The translations under genes were made by a program, and so were the position numbers. The notes beneath the pieces were generated by a model, which saw only the letters and a program-made list of their open reading frames with translations, had not been told where the DNA came from and made no database searches. This document shows positions 34,763 through 43,318 of a DNA stretch of 64,000 nucleotides, piece after piece. The stretch's first letter is position 1. Every line of letters begins with the position of its first letter. Origin of the DNA: an uncultured Phycisphaerales bacterium (GTDB lineage: Bacteria; Planctomycetota; Phycisphaerae; Phycisphaerales; UBA1924); contig CALKJW010000020.1 in NCBI GenBank assembly GCA_937995595.1, positions 1 to 64,000 of the forward strand, in the 5' to 3' direction.

Positions 34763-37333
34763 TCAGGGCGGCGGGTTCTGGTCGGGCGGGGTCGCCGGCT
34801 GCTCGTCGGCCGGCGCGTCCTCGGTGGTGATGCGCCGGTCCATCGTCGGCGGCGCGGGCGCGAGCGGGTAGACCCATCGGACCATCGTCCGGCCCACGAT
34901 GCCCCTGCGGGTGAGTTCCGGGTCGGAGTTGTCGACCGAGATGGGCACCGGGCACTCGGTCGGCTTGCCGGTCCCGTCGTCGGCGAGGTGGCCGATGACG
35001 ATGACGCACGGCTGCGTGAACCAGCGCGACAGGTCCCAGCCGTGCGTCGAGTGCCGGCGCGCGACGGTCTGGGTCGCGGACAGGTCCGCGTCGGGCGGCG
35101 CGAGCACGCTGAACAGCGCCAGCGCGTTGAGCGACGCGGTGACGTCGCGCAGGGCCCGCTCGTTGGGCGACATGCCGATGCCCGTGGACGACTGCGGGAC
35201 CAGCGCGCGAAGCCAGACGGTCGCGTCCTGGATGGGCGTGCGGACGTCCCCGCCGGTGATCGCGCCCAGATCGATGACCTCGCCGGGCTTCCACGAGCCG
35301 CCGCCGGGCTTGCTGAAGGCGAACGCGCGAGCCTGCAGTTCGCCGTTGCTGTAGGCCAGCGAGGTGGCCGTCGGCGCGCGCAGGTTCGTCTGGCCGAGCA
35401 CCACAATGATGTCCACCGACTGGAGTTCGCCGGGCAGGTCGTGCGTGATCGAACCCTCGAGCCGCCACGCGCGGCCTGGGCCGTCGTTGGGCACGACCCG
35501 GATCTCGCTGCCGATCGGCGTGCCCTCGGGGGCGACGGGGCGGATCATCCGCCAGTTGCCGGGCAGGCCGCCGGCCCAGTCGGCCTGAAAGGTCTTGGTG
35601 GTGGCGCGGGCCGGCACCTCCAGCGCCCACGGCTGGCGGCAATCGACGACGTAACTGCGGGCATTGGGGAACGACGCCAGACCGGAGCCGCCGGTGCCGC
35701 TGATGGCCTCCCACGCCGCGAGCGTGTGCCGCCAGCGTTCGACGTCCTGCTGGGAGCCGACGGCGACGCGCTGCTCGCCGTAGCGAGGCAGGAGCACGGT
35801 GAACCACGCTCGGGCGCGCTGGTTGGTCTGGCCGAACACGTGGTCGACGAGTGTAACGTGCTGGCCCTCGATCTTCCGAGTGCGCATCACGCTCGCCCCG
35901 CCCCATGAGATGGCGGTGAACACCGCCGCGGCGCCGACGAAGGCGATCCACGCGTGCTGCTTCCAGTTGCGTTCCTTGAGGACATAGAAGCCGACGGGCC
36001 CGGCGGCGAGCCAGTAGAGCACAAAGATGACAAAGGCCATGAGCAGCCCGGCCGCGGCGCGTGCCGAGCGCGTCACCAGCCCGCCGATCGCGCCGTCGAG
36101 GTCGGCGTCCTGCCGAGCGAACTGCCAGCGCGGGCGCCTGTTCGCGGCCATGTCGCCGATCATCTCGCGTTCGAGGTCCGCCGGGCTGAGCAGCGGCAGG
36201 CGCTTGCCGAGCACGCGGTGCCAGAACAGGTCGGCCTGCAGCGCGCCGGCGACGTCGGCCAAGGGGCGCGTGGTCAGGTCGATGCCGATCAGCGTCACCG
36301 CGCCCGTGCCGACCAGTCGGCGCACGACCACGGGCGTGCCGTCGGGGCCGTTGAGGATCGGCATCGCGTCGGTCGGGCCCGCGTCGGCGCGCGGACGGAA
36401 GTAGTTCACGACCGCGCGGTCGGGCAGCGGCACGTCGGCCCGGCGGGTCAGCATCGGTCGGAGATCGTCGAGGTTCTCGCCCTCGCGCCGGTCGAGCGTC
36501 ACGATCGGGAGGATCGACTCCAGCGGGTTGCCCGGAACGCCGACCCAGCCCTGCGCGGCGGGCGGCACGATGATGATCAGGTGCCCGCCGCGGCGGACCC
36601 ACTCGCGCAGCGCCTCGGCCTGCGTCTCGGAGAGCAGCGAGGGCTGCTCGGTGCTTGCCGCGCCGGTCCACGCGACGGCTTCGAAGGGCGCGTAGGCCAT
36701 CCAGCGGTCGGGCATGCGCGCGGGTTCGATGCCGTCGAGGAGCTCGGTGATCTCGTGGCCGGTCGGCGAGTAGGAAGAGCCGGAACGGCGGTTGGCCTGA
36801 TACTGATCGAGGCCGGCCCGGCGCCGGCCGACGATCGCGATCAGGCCGTTCGCCGTCGGCACCATCTGGTTGGGCGTGGTCTGGAGGGGCAGCACCGCCT
36901 GGAGCACGCCGGGCTCGTACCCGACGACCTCGCCCAGGCCGTTCTTGATCTCGACCGCTTCGTGCGCGGTGAACTCGATGAGTCCGCCCGACGCGAGCGC
37001 GGAGGGCAGACGCGCATACAGCCAGACCGACTGCCGGATGCCGGGGTTCATCGTCACCACGCGCTGCATCAGGGGGCGGTCGCCGTCGGGGTCGCGCAGG
37101 CGGATGCGGAAGAGAATGTTTCGGGGTTTGTTCGATGAGTCGGTGGCGAGCAGTTCGATGCCCGCCCAGTCGCCGGGCCGGGCCGCGCCGCCGACGCCGA
37201 ACTGCCCGACCTGCATGAGAATGTCGCCCGTGCCGGTCGCGCCCGCGACACGATCCTGCGCCGTGGCGTGTTGCGTCGGCAGCAGCAGCACGAGGAGCAG
37301 GGCGGCGAGAGTGTGGAGCGCGGCGGGTCGCAC
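34763..37333 (-). CDS. Large membrane protein with glutamine-amidotransferase-like domain, ABC partner
   Basis: 856 residues. No ATG is suitably placed; GTG at 37333 gives a signal peptide (VRPAALHTLAALLLVLLL ending ATAQ). The N-terminal half is exported and beta-rich. Around residues 250-350 a class I glutamine-amidotransferase-like fold is suggested by YAPFEAVAWTGA and ALREWVRRGGHLIII, without a clear catalytic triad. Two membrane segments follow at about 440-500 (AAGLLMAFVIFVLYWLAAG and AWIAFVGAAAVFTAISWGG), then another 340 residues. Planctomycetes often place such proteins beside an ABC ATPase and permease; here the ATPase follows and the permease is missing. The C-terminus is Pro/Asp/Glu-rich. 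Confidence 0.7.
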   Translation of the reverse strand: MRPAALHTLAALLLVLLLPTQHATAQDRVAGATGTGDILMQVGQFGVGGAARPGDWAGIELLATDSSNKPRNILFRIRLRDPDGDRPLMQRVVTMNPGIRQSVWLYARLPSALASGGLIEFTAHEAVEIKNGLGEVVGYEPGVLQAVLPLQTTPNQMVPTANGLIAIVGRRRAGLDQYQANRRSGSSYSPTGHEITELLDGIEPARMPDRWMAYAPFEAVAWTGAASTEQPSLLSETQAEALREWVRRGGHLIIIVPPAAQGWVGVPGNPLESILPIVTLDRREGENLDDLRPMLTRRADVPLPDRAVVNYFRPRADAGPTDAMPILNGPDGTPVVVRRLVGTGAVTLIGIDLTTRPLADVAGALQADLFWHRVLGKRLPLLSPADLEREMIGDMAANRRPRWQFARQDADLDGAIGGLVTRSARAAAGLLMAFVIFVLYWLAAGPVGFYVLKERNWKQHAWIAFVGAAAVFTAISWGGASVMRTRKIEGQHVTLVDHVFGQTNQRARAWFTVLLPRYGEQRVAVGSQQDVERWRHTLAAWEAISGTGGSGLASFPNARSYVVDCRQPWALEVPARATTKTFQADWAGGLPGNWRMIRPVAPEGTPIGSEIRVVPNDGPGRAWRLEGSITHDLPGELQSVDIIVVLGQTNLRAPTATSLAYSNGELQARAFAFSKPGGGSWKPGEVIDLGAITGGDVRTPIQDATVWLRALVPQSSTGIGMSPNERALRDVTASLNALALFSVLAPPDADLSATQTVARRHSTHGWDLSRWFTQPCVIVIGHLADDGTGKPTECPVPISVDNSDPELTRRGIVGRTMVRWVYPLAPAPPTMDRRITTEDAPADEQPATPPDQNPPP

Positions 37334-37351
37334 AGGTTGATTGTAACGGTT

Positions 37352-37654
37352 ATGGACGCGGGAGGAGCGGTCGATGTTCGGGACATGGTCTCGTTTCCGA
37401 TCGAAACATGGATCGCGCTCGCGGTGCTGGCGGCCGGGACGATGCTCGCCATCCTCGGGTGCGCCGCGACAGCCCGGCGCGAAGAGTGCCGACGGCATGA
37501 TCTGAAGGTTCGCGTGCACGAACTCCGCGCGGCGTATCAGCGGCGTATGGCCGAACTGCGGCGCGAGTCGTCGGAAGCGGCCGGCGAGCCTTCGGCGCCA
37601 GCGCCCGATCTGCCCGCCGCGAACGACGGCAACCTGCTCAAGAGCGCGGCGTGA
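37352..37654 (+). CDS. Small single-pass membrane protein, unknown function
   Basis: 100 residues, or 89 if the ATG at 37385 is used (MVSFPIETWIALAVL). One hydrophobic segment (WIALAVLAAGTMLAILGCAA) is followed by a basic helical region (RREECRRHDLKVRVHELRAAYQRRM) and a Pro/Ala tail. Codon bias fits the genome. It is divergent from the 856-residue membrane protein with only 18 (or 51) bases between start codons, so the two would share or overlap promoters. No family recognised. Confidence 0.55.
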   Translation: MDAGGAVDVRDMVSFPIETWIALAVLAAGTMLAILGCAATARREECRRHDLKVRVHELRAAYQRRMAELRRESSEAAGEPSAPAPDLPAANDGNLLKSAA

Positions 37655-37821
37655 ACGGGTCGGTCTGTTCGGCCCCGGCCGCGCACCGGCGTTCAACCTG
37701 CTCGATTCTGAATCCGAACCGCCGCCATTCGACGAACTCGCTCGCACGCGTGGCCGCGCGCGGGTGCGTGCCCGTTGCGCCACGGTCGGCCGCGTGGGAA
37801 CGCTGATCGGGTGCACCGGAT

Positions 37822-38706
37822 ATGCAGAGTCACTTGTCGCCAAAGGATCTGGCCCTCGTGATCGGGGTGAGCGAATCGTCGCTCAAGAGATGGGTTGACG
37901 ACGGTCGGCTGCGAGCCGAGCGAACCGCGGGCGGACATCGGCGCATCCCGCTGGTCGATGCTGTCCGGTTCATTCGCGAAACCGCCGCGACGATTGCGGA
38001 CCCTGCGCTGCTTGGCATCGGCGAACTTGACGCGGCGGCCGTCGCCGCGACAAGGTCGCGCGGCGGGGCGGAGAGGGCGATCCTCGCGGCCACCATTGAG
38101 CGGAAGCCCGACCGCGCAGTCGGCGTGCTGCTCGCGGAGTTTCTGCGGTCCCGCGCCGTCGCGGCGGTGTGCGACGGACCGCTGACCATGCTGCTGAGCC
38201 GCGCGGAGCACGACGCGCACGAATCGCCGAGCGGCGGGACGACCGTTCGCGCCGCGGACGCGCTGGGCATCTGCCGCGCGGCGGTCGCGCGGATGTCGTC
38301 GTCGCTGGCGGAGCCCGCGGCCGATGCGCCGGCGGCCGTCGTCGGCTCGGTCGGCGGCGAGTCCGCGGCGGTGCGTGCCGCGATCGCCGCGCTGGTCCTG
38401 AAGGAGTGCGGGTACCGGGTCGCCGACCACGCGATGGCCTCGGGCAACGGGCACGTTGGGCGGGAGTCGCTGGTGTGCACGGTGTTCGACCGCGGAGCAG
38501 CGCTCCCGGCTGTCGCGCGGCCTCGTGCCACGGATGCGCGCGTCGAGCAGGTCTGGATGGGGCCGGGCGCGGCGGACGCGCAGGCGCGCGGCGGGGTGCG
38601 CATCGCGCACAGCCTGGGCGAACTGGCCTGCCTGGCCAGCGCCGCGCTGCCCCCGCACGCGGAGAACATCAGCACCCGGCCGACGCGCACTCGCTCGACG
38701 GTTTGA
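37822..38706 (+). CDS. MerR-like DNA-binding regulator with possible cobalamin-binding-fold domain
   Basis: 294 residues. The N-terminus is a MerR/excisionase-type winged helix: LSPKDLALVIGVSESSLKRW and RAERTAGGHRRIPLVDAVRFI (to about residue 50). The rest, from about 90, has the layout of the helical plus Rossmann-like B12-binding region of MerR-type light or cobalamin sensors (ALVLKECGYRVADHAMASG), but the DxHxxG cobalamin signature is not found. It may sense another ligand. Its 3' end overlaps the 3' end of the convergent hutI gene by 38 bases. Confidence 0.7.
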   Translation: MQSHLSPKDLALVIGVSESSLKRWVDDGRLRAERTAGGHRRIPLVDAVRFIRETAATIADPALLGIGELDAAAVAATRSRGGAERAILAATIERKPDRAVGVLLAEFLRSRAVAAVCDGPLTMLLSRAEHDAHESPSGGTTVRAADALGICRAAVARMSSSLAEPAADAPAAVVGSVGGESAAVRAAIAALVLKECGYRVADHAMASGNGHVGRESLVCTVFDRGAALPAVARPRATDARVEQVWMGPGAADAQARGGVRIAHSLGELACLASAALPPHAENISTRPTRTRSTV

Positions 38707-39937
38707 CGATCCGCCCGCCGACGATCACCAGCGCCACAGGATTGTCGCCAAACTCGTAGGCGAGCACCCGCTCGTCGCGGTGTTCGAGCAGGATCAGGTC
38801 CGCGCGCGCGCCCGGAGCAACGATGCCACGGTCGTGCAGGCCGAGCGCGGCCGCGGCGTTAACGGTCGCCGCGGCGATGGCCTCGCGAGGGCCGAGCCGG
38901 TTGAACCGCACCGCCAGCGCGATCGCCATGGGCATGGCGTGGCACGGCGAGGTGCCGGGGTTGACGTTGGTCGCCAGCGCGGCGGCGCCGCCGGCATCAA
39001 CAAGCGCACGGCCATTGGCGTACCGCCCATCGGTGTGCAGGCCCGTGCACGGCAGGAGCACGCCGATCGTCGGTGTCGCGGCCAACGCGGCGAGGTCGGC
39101 GGCGCGCGTCGCCTCCAGATGATCGATCGTGCGTGCGGCACGGCCCGCCCCGGCCCACTGGGCGTTGAGCGCGATCATGCCGAGGCTGTTGAACTGGTCG
39201 GCGTGCACGCGGACCGGGTGGCCCCGACGCATCGCGGCCTCGAACAGGTCGCGGCAGTCCGCGAGGCTCCACGCGCCGTGCTCGCAGTAGGCGTCGAGCG
39301 CGATGCCCGGAAAGGCCGCCGAGACCGCGGGCAGCGTGTCGTCGATTGTCTGACGCACAAACGCCGCGGCGTCGGGTGCGTCGGCGTCGATCGCGTGGCC
39401 GAGCAGCGCGGTGGGCACAACCGTGCCGGCAAAGCCGTTCGCGGCCTGCGCAATCGCGTTGAGCATCTTGATCTCGGCGGCCTTGGAGAGGCCGTAGCCC
39501 GACTTGACCTCGATGGTCGTCGATCCGAGCGCGAGCATGCGCCCGAGGCGTGCGCGCAGCGCGGCGGCGAGTTGCTCGGGCGTCGCCGCGCGGACCGCGC
39601 GCACGGTGGACATGATGCCCCCGCCGCGCGCCAGGATGTCCAGGTACGGCGTGCCGGCGCGTTTGAGTTCCCACTCGTCGAGCCGGTCGCCCGCCCAGCA
39701 GGCGTGCGTGTGGCAATCGACAAAGCCCGGCATCAGCACGCGACCCGCGGCGTCGATCTCCGTCGCGCCGCGCGGGGCCTTCAGGCCGCGGCCGACCCGC
39801 GCGACCGCCGCGCCGTCGATCAGCACGTCGGCGGCGTCGAGGGCGGGCCAGTCGTTCATCGCGCGCCCCCGCAGCGCGGCGCCCGGCGTCGAGCCGAACG
39901 CGAGCAGCACGCGGGCGTTGCGCACCAGCAGGCTCAT
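38669..39937 (-). CDS. hutI: Imidazolonepropionase
   Basis: 422 residues. It hydrolyses 4-imidazolone-5-propionate to N-formimidoyl-glutamate, the third step of histidine catabolism. Amidohydrolase metal site: GFVDCHTHACWAGDR; further family motifs are TTIEVKSGYGL, YCEHGAWS, RVHADQFNSLG and TNVNPGTSPCHAMP. The length is normal. It starts with ATG overlapping the TGA of hutG (39934-39937), so the pair is translationally coupled. hutH and hutU are not in the window. Its last 38 bases overlap the convergent regulator gene. Confidence 0.93.
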   Translation of the reverse strand: MSLLVRNARVLLAFGSTPGAALRGRAMNDWPALDAADVLIDGAAVARVGRGLKAPRGATEIDAAGRVLMPGFVDCHTHACWAGDRLDEWELKRAGTPYLDILARGGGIMSTVRAVRAATPEQLAAALRARLGRMLALGSTTIEVKSGYGLSKAAEIKMLNAIAQAANGFAGTVVPTALLGHAIDADAPDAAAFVRQTIDDTLPAVSAAFPGIALDAYCEHGAWSLADCRDLFEAAMRRGHPVRVHADQFNSLGMIALNAQWAGAGRAARTIDHLEATRAADLAALAATPTIGVLLPCTGLHTDGRYANGRALVDAGGAAALATNVNPGTSPCHAMPMAIALAVRFNRLGPREAIAAATVNAAAALGLHDRGIVAPGARADLILLEHRDERVLAYEFGDNPVALVIVGGRIVKPSSECASAGC

Positions 39938-40890
39938 GCGCCGACCCGCCCCTCGCGCAGACGCTCGCCAAGGCCGCGGAGGAAGCGCAGGAACATGTGC
40001 GCCGCGAGGCGCGCGGTGCGGCCGTCGGCGTCGTGCGACGGGTTGAGTTCCATGATGTCGAAGCAGCGCACCGCCGGGTCGCGCGAGACGGCGTCGATCC
40101 ACGCGCCGACCTGACACGGCGTTGCGCCGCACGGGTTCAGCGCGCTGACGCCCGGCGCGTGCGCGGAGTCGAGCACGTCGAGGTCGAGCGAGACAGACGC
40201 GGGCTGCGCCGGGGGGCCGGGCACGGGGGCCGGCGCGGCGTCGCCGGCGAGCACGGCGCCGCCGTTGGCCAGGAACCAGGCCAGGTGCTCCGGCGTGTTC
40301 ACCATCGGGTCCAGCCCCCACACGCTCACGCGGTCGACAAGCCGCTCGGCGAGCAGGGCGCGGAACGGCATTCCCGAGCCGACCTCGGCGCGGACGTCGA
40401 GGTGGGCGTCGAGGTACAGGCCCTTCATCGTGCCCCAGGCGCGTGCCACCGCGCGCACGAAGGGGAACGTGAGGTCGTGCCCGCCGCCGACGCCGACGGG
40501 GAACATGCCCAGTTCGAGCAGCGCGAGCACGGCGTCGGTCACGCGCGAGTGGGTCTCGTGGATGTCCGCGCCAATCACCACGTCGCCGGCGTCGAAGACG
40601 CGCGGGTAGGCCGGGGCGTCGATCGGCTCGTCCATCGGCGCGGCGGTGCCGTAGCGGGCCAGCGCGGCGCGGAACGCGTGCGGGCCCGCTCGCGCGCCGG
40701 CGCGGCCGTGGTTCAGCACCACGCCCGTGTCGTCGGCCAGGCCGAGCAGCGCGACGCGGCACTTGCGCGCCTCGGCCATCGCGCCTGGGTCCTCCAGCAG
40801 TTCGGGCGAGTTGCGCACGATCGACGCCGCGAACCGCCCCGGCGCGGGGCGCTTGTCTGGCCAGACGGGCGGGGCGGTGTGCGGGATCAC
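39934..40890 (-). CDS. hutG: Formimidoylglutamase (arginase/ureohydrolase family)
   Basis: 318 residues, GTG start. The family converts N-formimidoyl-glutamate to glutamate and formamide. The binuclear manganese ligands are present: VGGGHDLTF, YLDAHLDVR and SLDLDVLDSAHAPGVSA. Arginase or agmatinase activity is possible from fold alone, but the four-base overlap with hutI makes histidine catabolism the likely role. No Shine-Dalgarno sequence; a TAACCT hexamer sits six bases upstream of the GTG. Confidence 0.9.
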   Translation of the reverse strand: MIPHTAPPVWPDKRPAPGRFAASIVRNSPELLEDPGAMAEARKCRVALLGLADDTGVVLNHGRAGARAGPHAFRAALARYGTAAPMDEPIDAPAYPRVFDAGDVVIGADIHETHSRVTDAVLALLELGMFPVGVGGGHDLTFPFVRAVARAWGTMKGLYLDAHLDVRAEVGSGMPFRALLAERLVDRVSVWGLDPMVNTPEHLAWFLANGGAVLAGDAAPAPVPGPPAQPASVSLDLDVLDSAHAPGVSALNPCGATPCQVGAWIDAVSRDPAVRCFDIMELNPSHDADGRTARLAAHMFLRFLRGLGERLREGRVGA

Positions 40891-40896
40891 GACAGC

Positions 40897-40902
40897 AGGT
40901 TA
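40897..40902 (-). promoter_or_regulatory. Putative leaderless -10 element of hutG
   Basis: TAACCT on the minus strand, six bases before the GTG start. It lies in the 19-base gap after the upstream lipoprotein gene, so it would let hutGI be transcribed separately. Confidence 0.45.
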
Positions 40903-40909
40903 GCGGCGG

Positions 40910-41590
40910 TCACTCGCCGACGCGCGAGGCGCGGGTCTTGGTCTCGTGACGGAAGAACGTGCGGGCGACGGCGCGCCCGAGTTCCTCGGCCAGCTGGTGC
41001 TCGGCCTGCTGGATCTGCGCCGGCGAATCGGGCATCGAGCCCTGACGGGTGGGCAGGTCGAAGCGCACGGTGTGCCACTGCGCGGCGGGGTCGGCGCTCT
41101 CGGGGGCGGGCCAGAGGCGCTTGCCGTTGCCCGCGTCGACCACCTTGATGCGCGCGCTGCCCGAGGGGGCGAACTGCGCGCCGTCGGGAGAGAGCGTGAA
41201 CGTCTCCGGGCGCACGTAGATCACCACCTCGGCCCCGACCCTCTGCCCGATCTGCGCGATCGTCTGCCGCTGGCCGAAGCGGTCCATCGCGCTGGCCGCG
41301 AGCGCCGCGTCCGACGAGATGATCTGCGCGTTGCGCACGCACTTGTTGTCGAGCAGTTCGCGCTCGGCGGCCTTGCCCATCCGCTGGCGCGCGACGCGGC
41401 TGGGCAGGCGCGAGTCGGGGTCGTCGACGAACACCACCGCGGGGCGGTCGTCGGGCAGTTCGTACAGCGCGTCGGTCTTCTCCGGACCGCCGACCAGGTA
41501 GCCCAGCGGGCCGACGATGTTGCAACCCTGGGCGCACAGCACGGCGCAGGCGACGGTCGCGGAAAGACAGCAAAGCAGGTGCTTGTTCAT
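40910..41590 (-). CDS. Lipoprotein, unknown function (paralogue of the next gene upstream)
   Basis: 226 residues. Lipoprotein signal: MNKHLLCCLSATVACAVLCAQGC; the last Cys is a likely lipidation site, followed by NIVGPLGYLVGG. The domain resembles an alpha/beta fold with AVVFVDDPDSRLP, IAQIGQRVGAEVVIYVRPETFTLS and ARIKVVDAGNGKRLWP, arranged like the neighbouring lipoprotein. Both may belong to a GNA1162/TolB-N-like envelope family, but I cannot name it. It is 36 bases downstream of that paralogue, on the same strand. Confidence 0.75.
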   Translation of the reverse strand: MNKHLLCCLSATVACAVLCAQGCNIVGPLGYLVGGPEKTDALYELPDDRPAVVFVDDPDSRLPSRVARQRMGKAAERELLDNKCVRNAQIISSDAALAASAMDRFGQRQTIAQIGQRVGAEVVIYVRPETFTLSPDGAQFAPSGSARIKVVDAGNGKRLWPAPESADPAAQWHTVRFDLPTRQGSMPDSPAQIQQAEHQLAEELGRAVARTFFRHETKTRASRVGE

Positions 41591-41626
41591 GCGTGCGATC
41601 CCGCGGAGTCGGACGCCGCCGCCCGC

Positions 41627-42289
41627 TCAATACTCCATCACGTTCTTCTCGGTGTGATCGAAGAACAGCCACGAGGCGCGCTGCACGAAGCGGGTCGTGA
41701 GCGCGAGTTTGACGGTGTCGCGCGGCTGCTCGAGCGGGCTCACGCCCTCGGCGTCGGGGTACGTCACCCGGATGCTCTCGCGGAAGGCGAACAGGCTCGG
41801 CATCGATCCGTCCGCCTCCGTGACGCTCACCGAGCCGATGGCCACGCCCTTCCACACGTAGGGGTTGCCGGGGTCGGTCAGGCGATACTCGGCCAGATCG
41901 ACGTACACCAGCCGCTGCACGCCGAACTCCTCGGCCAGTTGCTGCGGCGTCATCGCGACCCAGTTGGGCCGCTGGAACTGGAACGCCAGCACCTCGTTGG
42001 GCGGCACGTAGCCGCTGGCGCCGGCGTCGGCGGCCAGACGGCGCGAGATCTCGCGCGTCAGGGTGATCACGATGTCCGGATGATCGGCCTGGATCGAACG
42101 GTCCGCGCTCACCACGACCGCGAAGGTCTTGTCCTCGAGCCCGCGGTACTTGGCCTTGACCTCGTGCGAGCCCGATCGGTGCGCCGACGCGGCCATCGCC
42201 CCGACAATCTGGCACCCCGGCGACGCCACCGCCGCGGCCAGCAACGCCGCGCACACAGCGACCGCGACTCCGATCTGCCCGCCCTTCAT
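41627..42289 (-). CDS. Lipoprotein, unknown function
   Basis: 220 residues. Signal peptide MKGGQIGVAVAVCAALLAAA ends in a lipobox (ASPGC), followed by QIVGAMAAS, close to the GCNIVGPL start of the adjacent lipoprotein. The body contains TFAVVVSADRSIQADHPDI, LAEEFGVQRLVYVDLAEYRL and WKGVAIGSVSVTEADG, in the same order as the matching pieces of its neighbour, so the pair looks like an old tandem duplication. Probably inner- or outer-membrane anchored in the periplasm. Confidence 0.75.
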   Translation of the reverse strand: MKGGQIGVAVAVCAALLAAAVASPGCQIVGAMAASAHRSGSHEVKAKYRGLEDKTFAVVVSADRSIQADHPDIVITLTREISRRLAADAGASGYVPPNEVLAFQFQRPNWVAMTPQQLAEEFGVQRLVYVDLAEYRLTDPGNPYVWKGVAIGSVSVTEADGSMPSLFAFRESIRVTYPDAEGVSPLEQPRDTVKLALTTRFVQRASWLFFDHTEKNVMEY

Positions 42290-42363
42290 GCGCCGGTTCC
42301 CTTCTCGACCCGCCCCGAGCCGACATCCATACGCCCCCGAGACGCCCCAGTTGCACCGGGTGT

Positions 42364-42852
42364 TCAGCCCGCCCCGCCCGGATACGTCACCACTTTGTAG
42401 ACCCACGACGCCGCCCACGCCACACCCACGGGCCACAGAACCCGCGGCCTCAGGAACAACCGAGCGGCAAGAAACCCGAGCCGCGAACCGAACAGCGCCA
42501 CGTGCGCGGCTCCCCAGAACACCGCCGCGGCGACCAACGACCCGATCGCCGCGAACGGCTGGGCACGGAACGAATCCACCGGCCGCCGGTTGGCGGCGCA
42601 GGCGAAGGCGGTCGTCATGCCGCAGGTCGGGCACGGACGGTCGATCGAAGCGATCCACCCGCACACGGACATGCCCAGTTGCCGGTGCGTGCCCACGCCC
42701 GAGGGCGACGGCCGCAGACTCGCGGCGACGATCAGCACGGTGAGGATCAGGCCCGCCACGACCGCCGCGCCGATGCGCTCGCCCACGGTCGCCCGAGCGA
42801 CATGCCGGATGGCGGGGGCCGATGTGGACGGGGCAAGGGGGAAGGCAGACAC
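42364..42852 (-). CDS. DUF2752 family membrane protein
   Basis: 162 residues, GTG start. The DUF2752 signature is CGWIASIDRPCPTCGMTTAF, which contains the CPxCGxT motif. About three membrane segments: GAAVVAGLILTVLIVAASL, IGSLVAAAVFWGAAHVALF and VLWPVGVAWAASWVYKVV. Function unknown; the Cys pair may bind metal or be redox-active. TAAACT lies six bases before the start and there is no ribosome binding site, so it may be leaderless. Two lipoprotein genes follow on the same strand. Confidence 0.85.
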   Translation of the reverse strand: MSAFPLAPSTSAPAIRHVARATVGERIGAAVVAGLILTVLIVAASLRPSPSGVGTHRQLGMSVCGWIASIDRPCPTCGMTTAFACAANRRPVDSFRAQPFAAIGSLVAAAVFWGAAHVALFGSRLGFLAARLFLRPRVLWPVGVAWAASWVYKVVTYPGGAG

Positions 42853-42858
42853 GGAACG

Positions 42859-42864
42859 AGTTTA
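42859..42864 (-). promoter_or_regulatory. Putative leaderless -10 element of the DUF2752 gene
   Basis: TAAACT on the minus strand, six bases (cgttcc) before the GTG at 42852. Confidence 0.45.
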
Positions 42865-42958
42865 CGCGATGGTTGGAGGGGCCGAACCCCGTGCCGCGGC
42901 GTGCGGTCGGATTCCCTTCGTGGTAGGCTGGTCCGGCCTCGAAACCGGGAGCCACGCC

Positions 42959-43276
42959 ATGGACGAACCACGACCCAGGGCCGACGTCTTCGGGAGCGCG
43001 GTCAACGTGCTGCTGGTGGCCGTGGCCATCGGCCTTTCGGCCTACGGCGTGTATCTCATCGTCGCGCGGAACAGCCGGCAGATCGGGCCGTTTCTCGTGG
43101 GCCTTGGGCTGACGTTCGTGCCGGTGCCGATCGTCTCCATGATCGGCGCGGTCATCGTCACCGGGACCGGCGTGTACTGCCTGACGCAGGGCGTGATGCT
43201 CTACGGCATCCTGTTCACGCTCCTCGGTCTGGTCGCGCTGGCCGACCGCGGGCGCGGGCTTTCGGGCAGGGGCTGA
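42959..43276 (+). CDS. Small polytopic membrane protein, unknown function
   Basis: 105 residues with three hydrophobic segments (VNVLLVAVAIGLSAYGVYLIV, FLVGLGLTFVPVPIVSMIG, MLYGILFTLLGLVAL) and a short charged N-terminus (MDEPRPRADVFG). No family recognised. The ATG has GGGAG nine bases upstream (gggagccacgcc), and TAGGCT about 30 bases upstream may be its -10, so this gene looks leadered, in contrast to its neighbours. Confidence 0.65.
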   Translation: MDEPRPRADVFGSAVNVLLVAVAIGLSAYGVYLIVARNSRQIGPFLVGLGLTFVPVPIVSMIGAVIVTGTGVYCLTQGVMLYGILFTLLGLVALADRGRGLSGRG

Positions 43277-43304
43277 GCCGCGCCTCGCGCCGAGCGCCGC
43301 GGCA

Positions 43305-43310
43305 TACGAT
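43305..43310 (+). promoter_or_regulatory. Putative leaderless -10 element of the aminotransferase gene
   Basis: TACGAT, eight bases before the ATG at 43319; no Shine-Dalgarno sequence. Confidence 0.4.
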
Positions 43311-43318
43311 CGGCCCCT

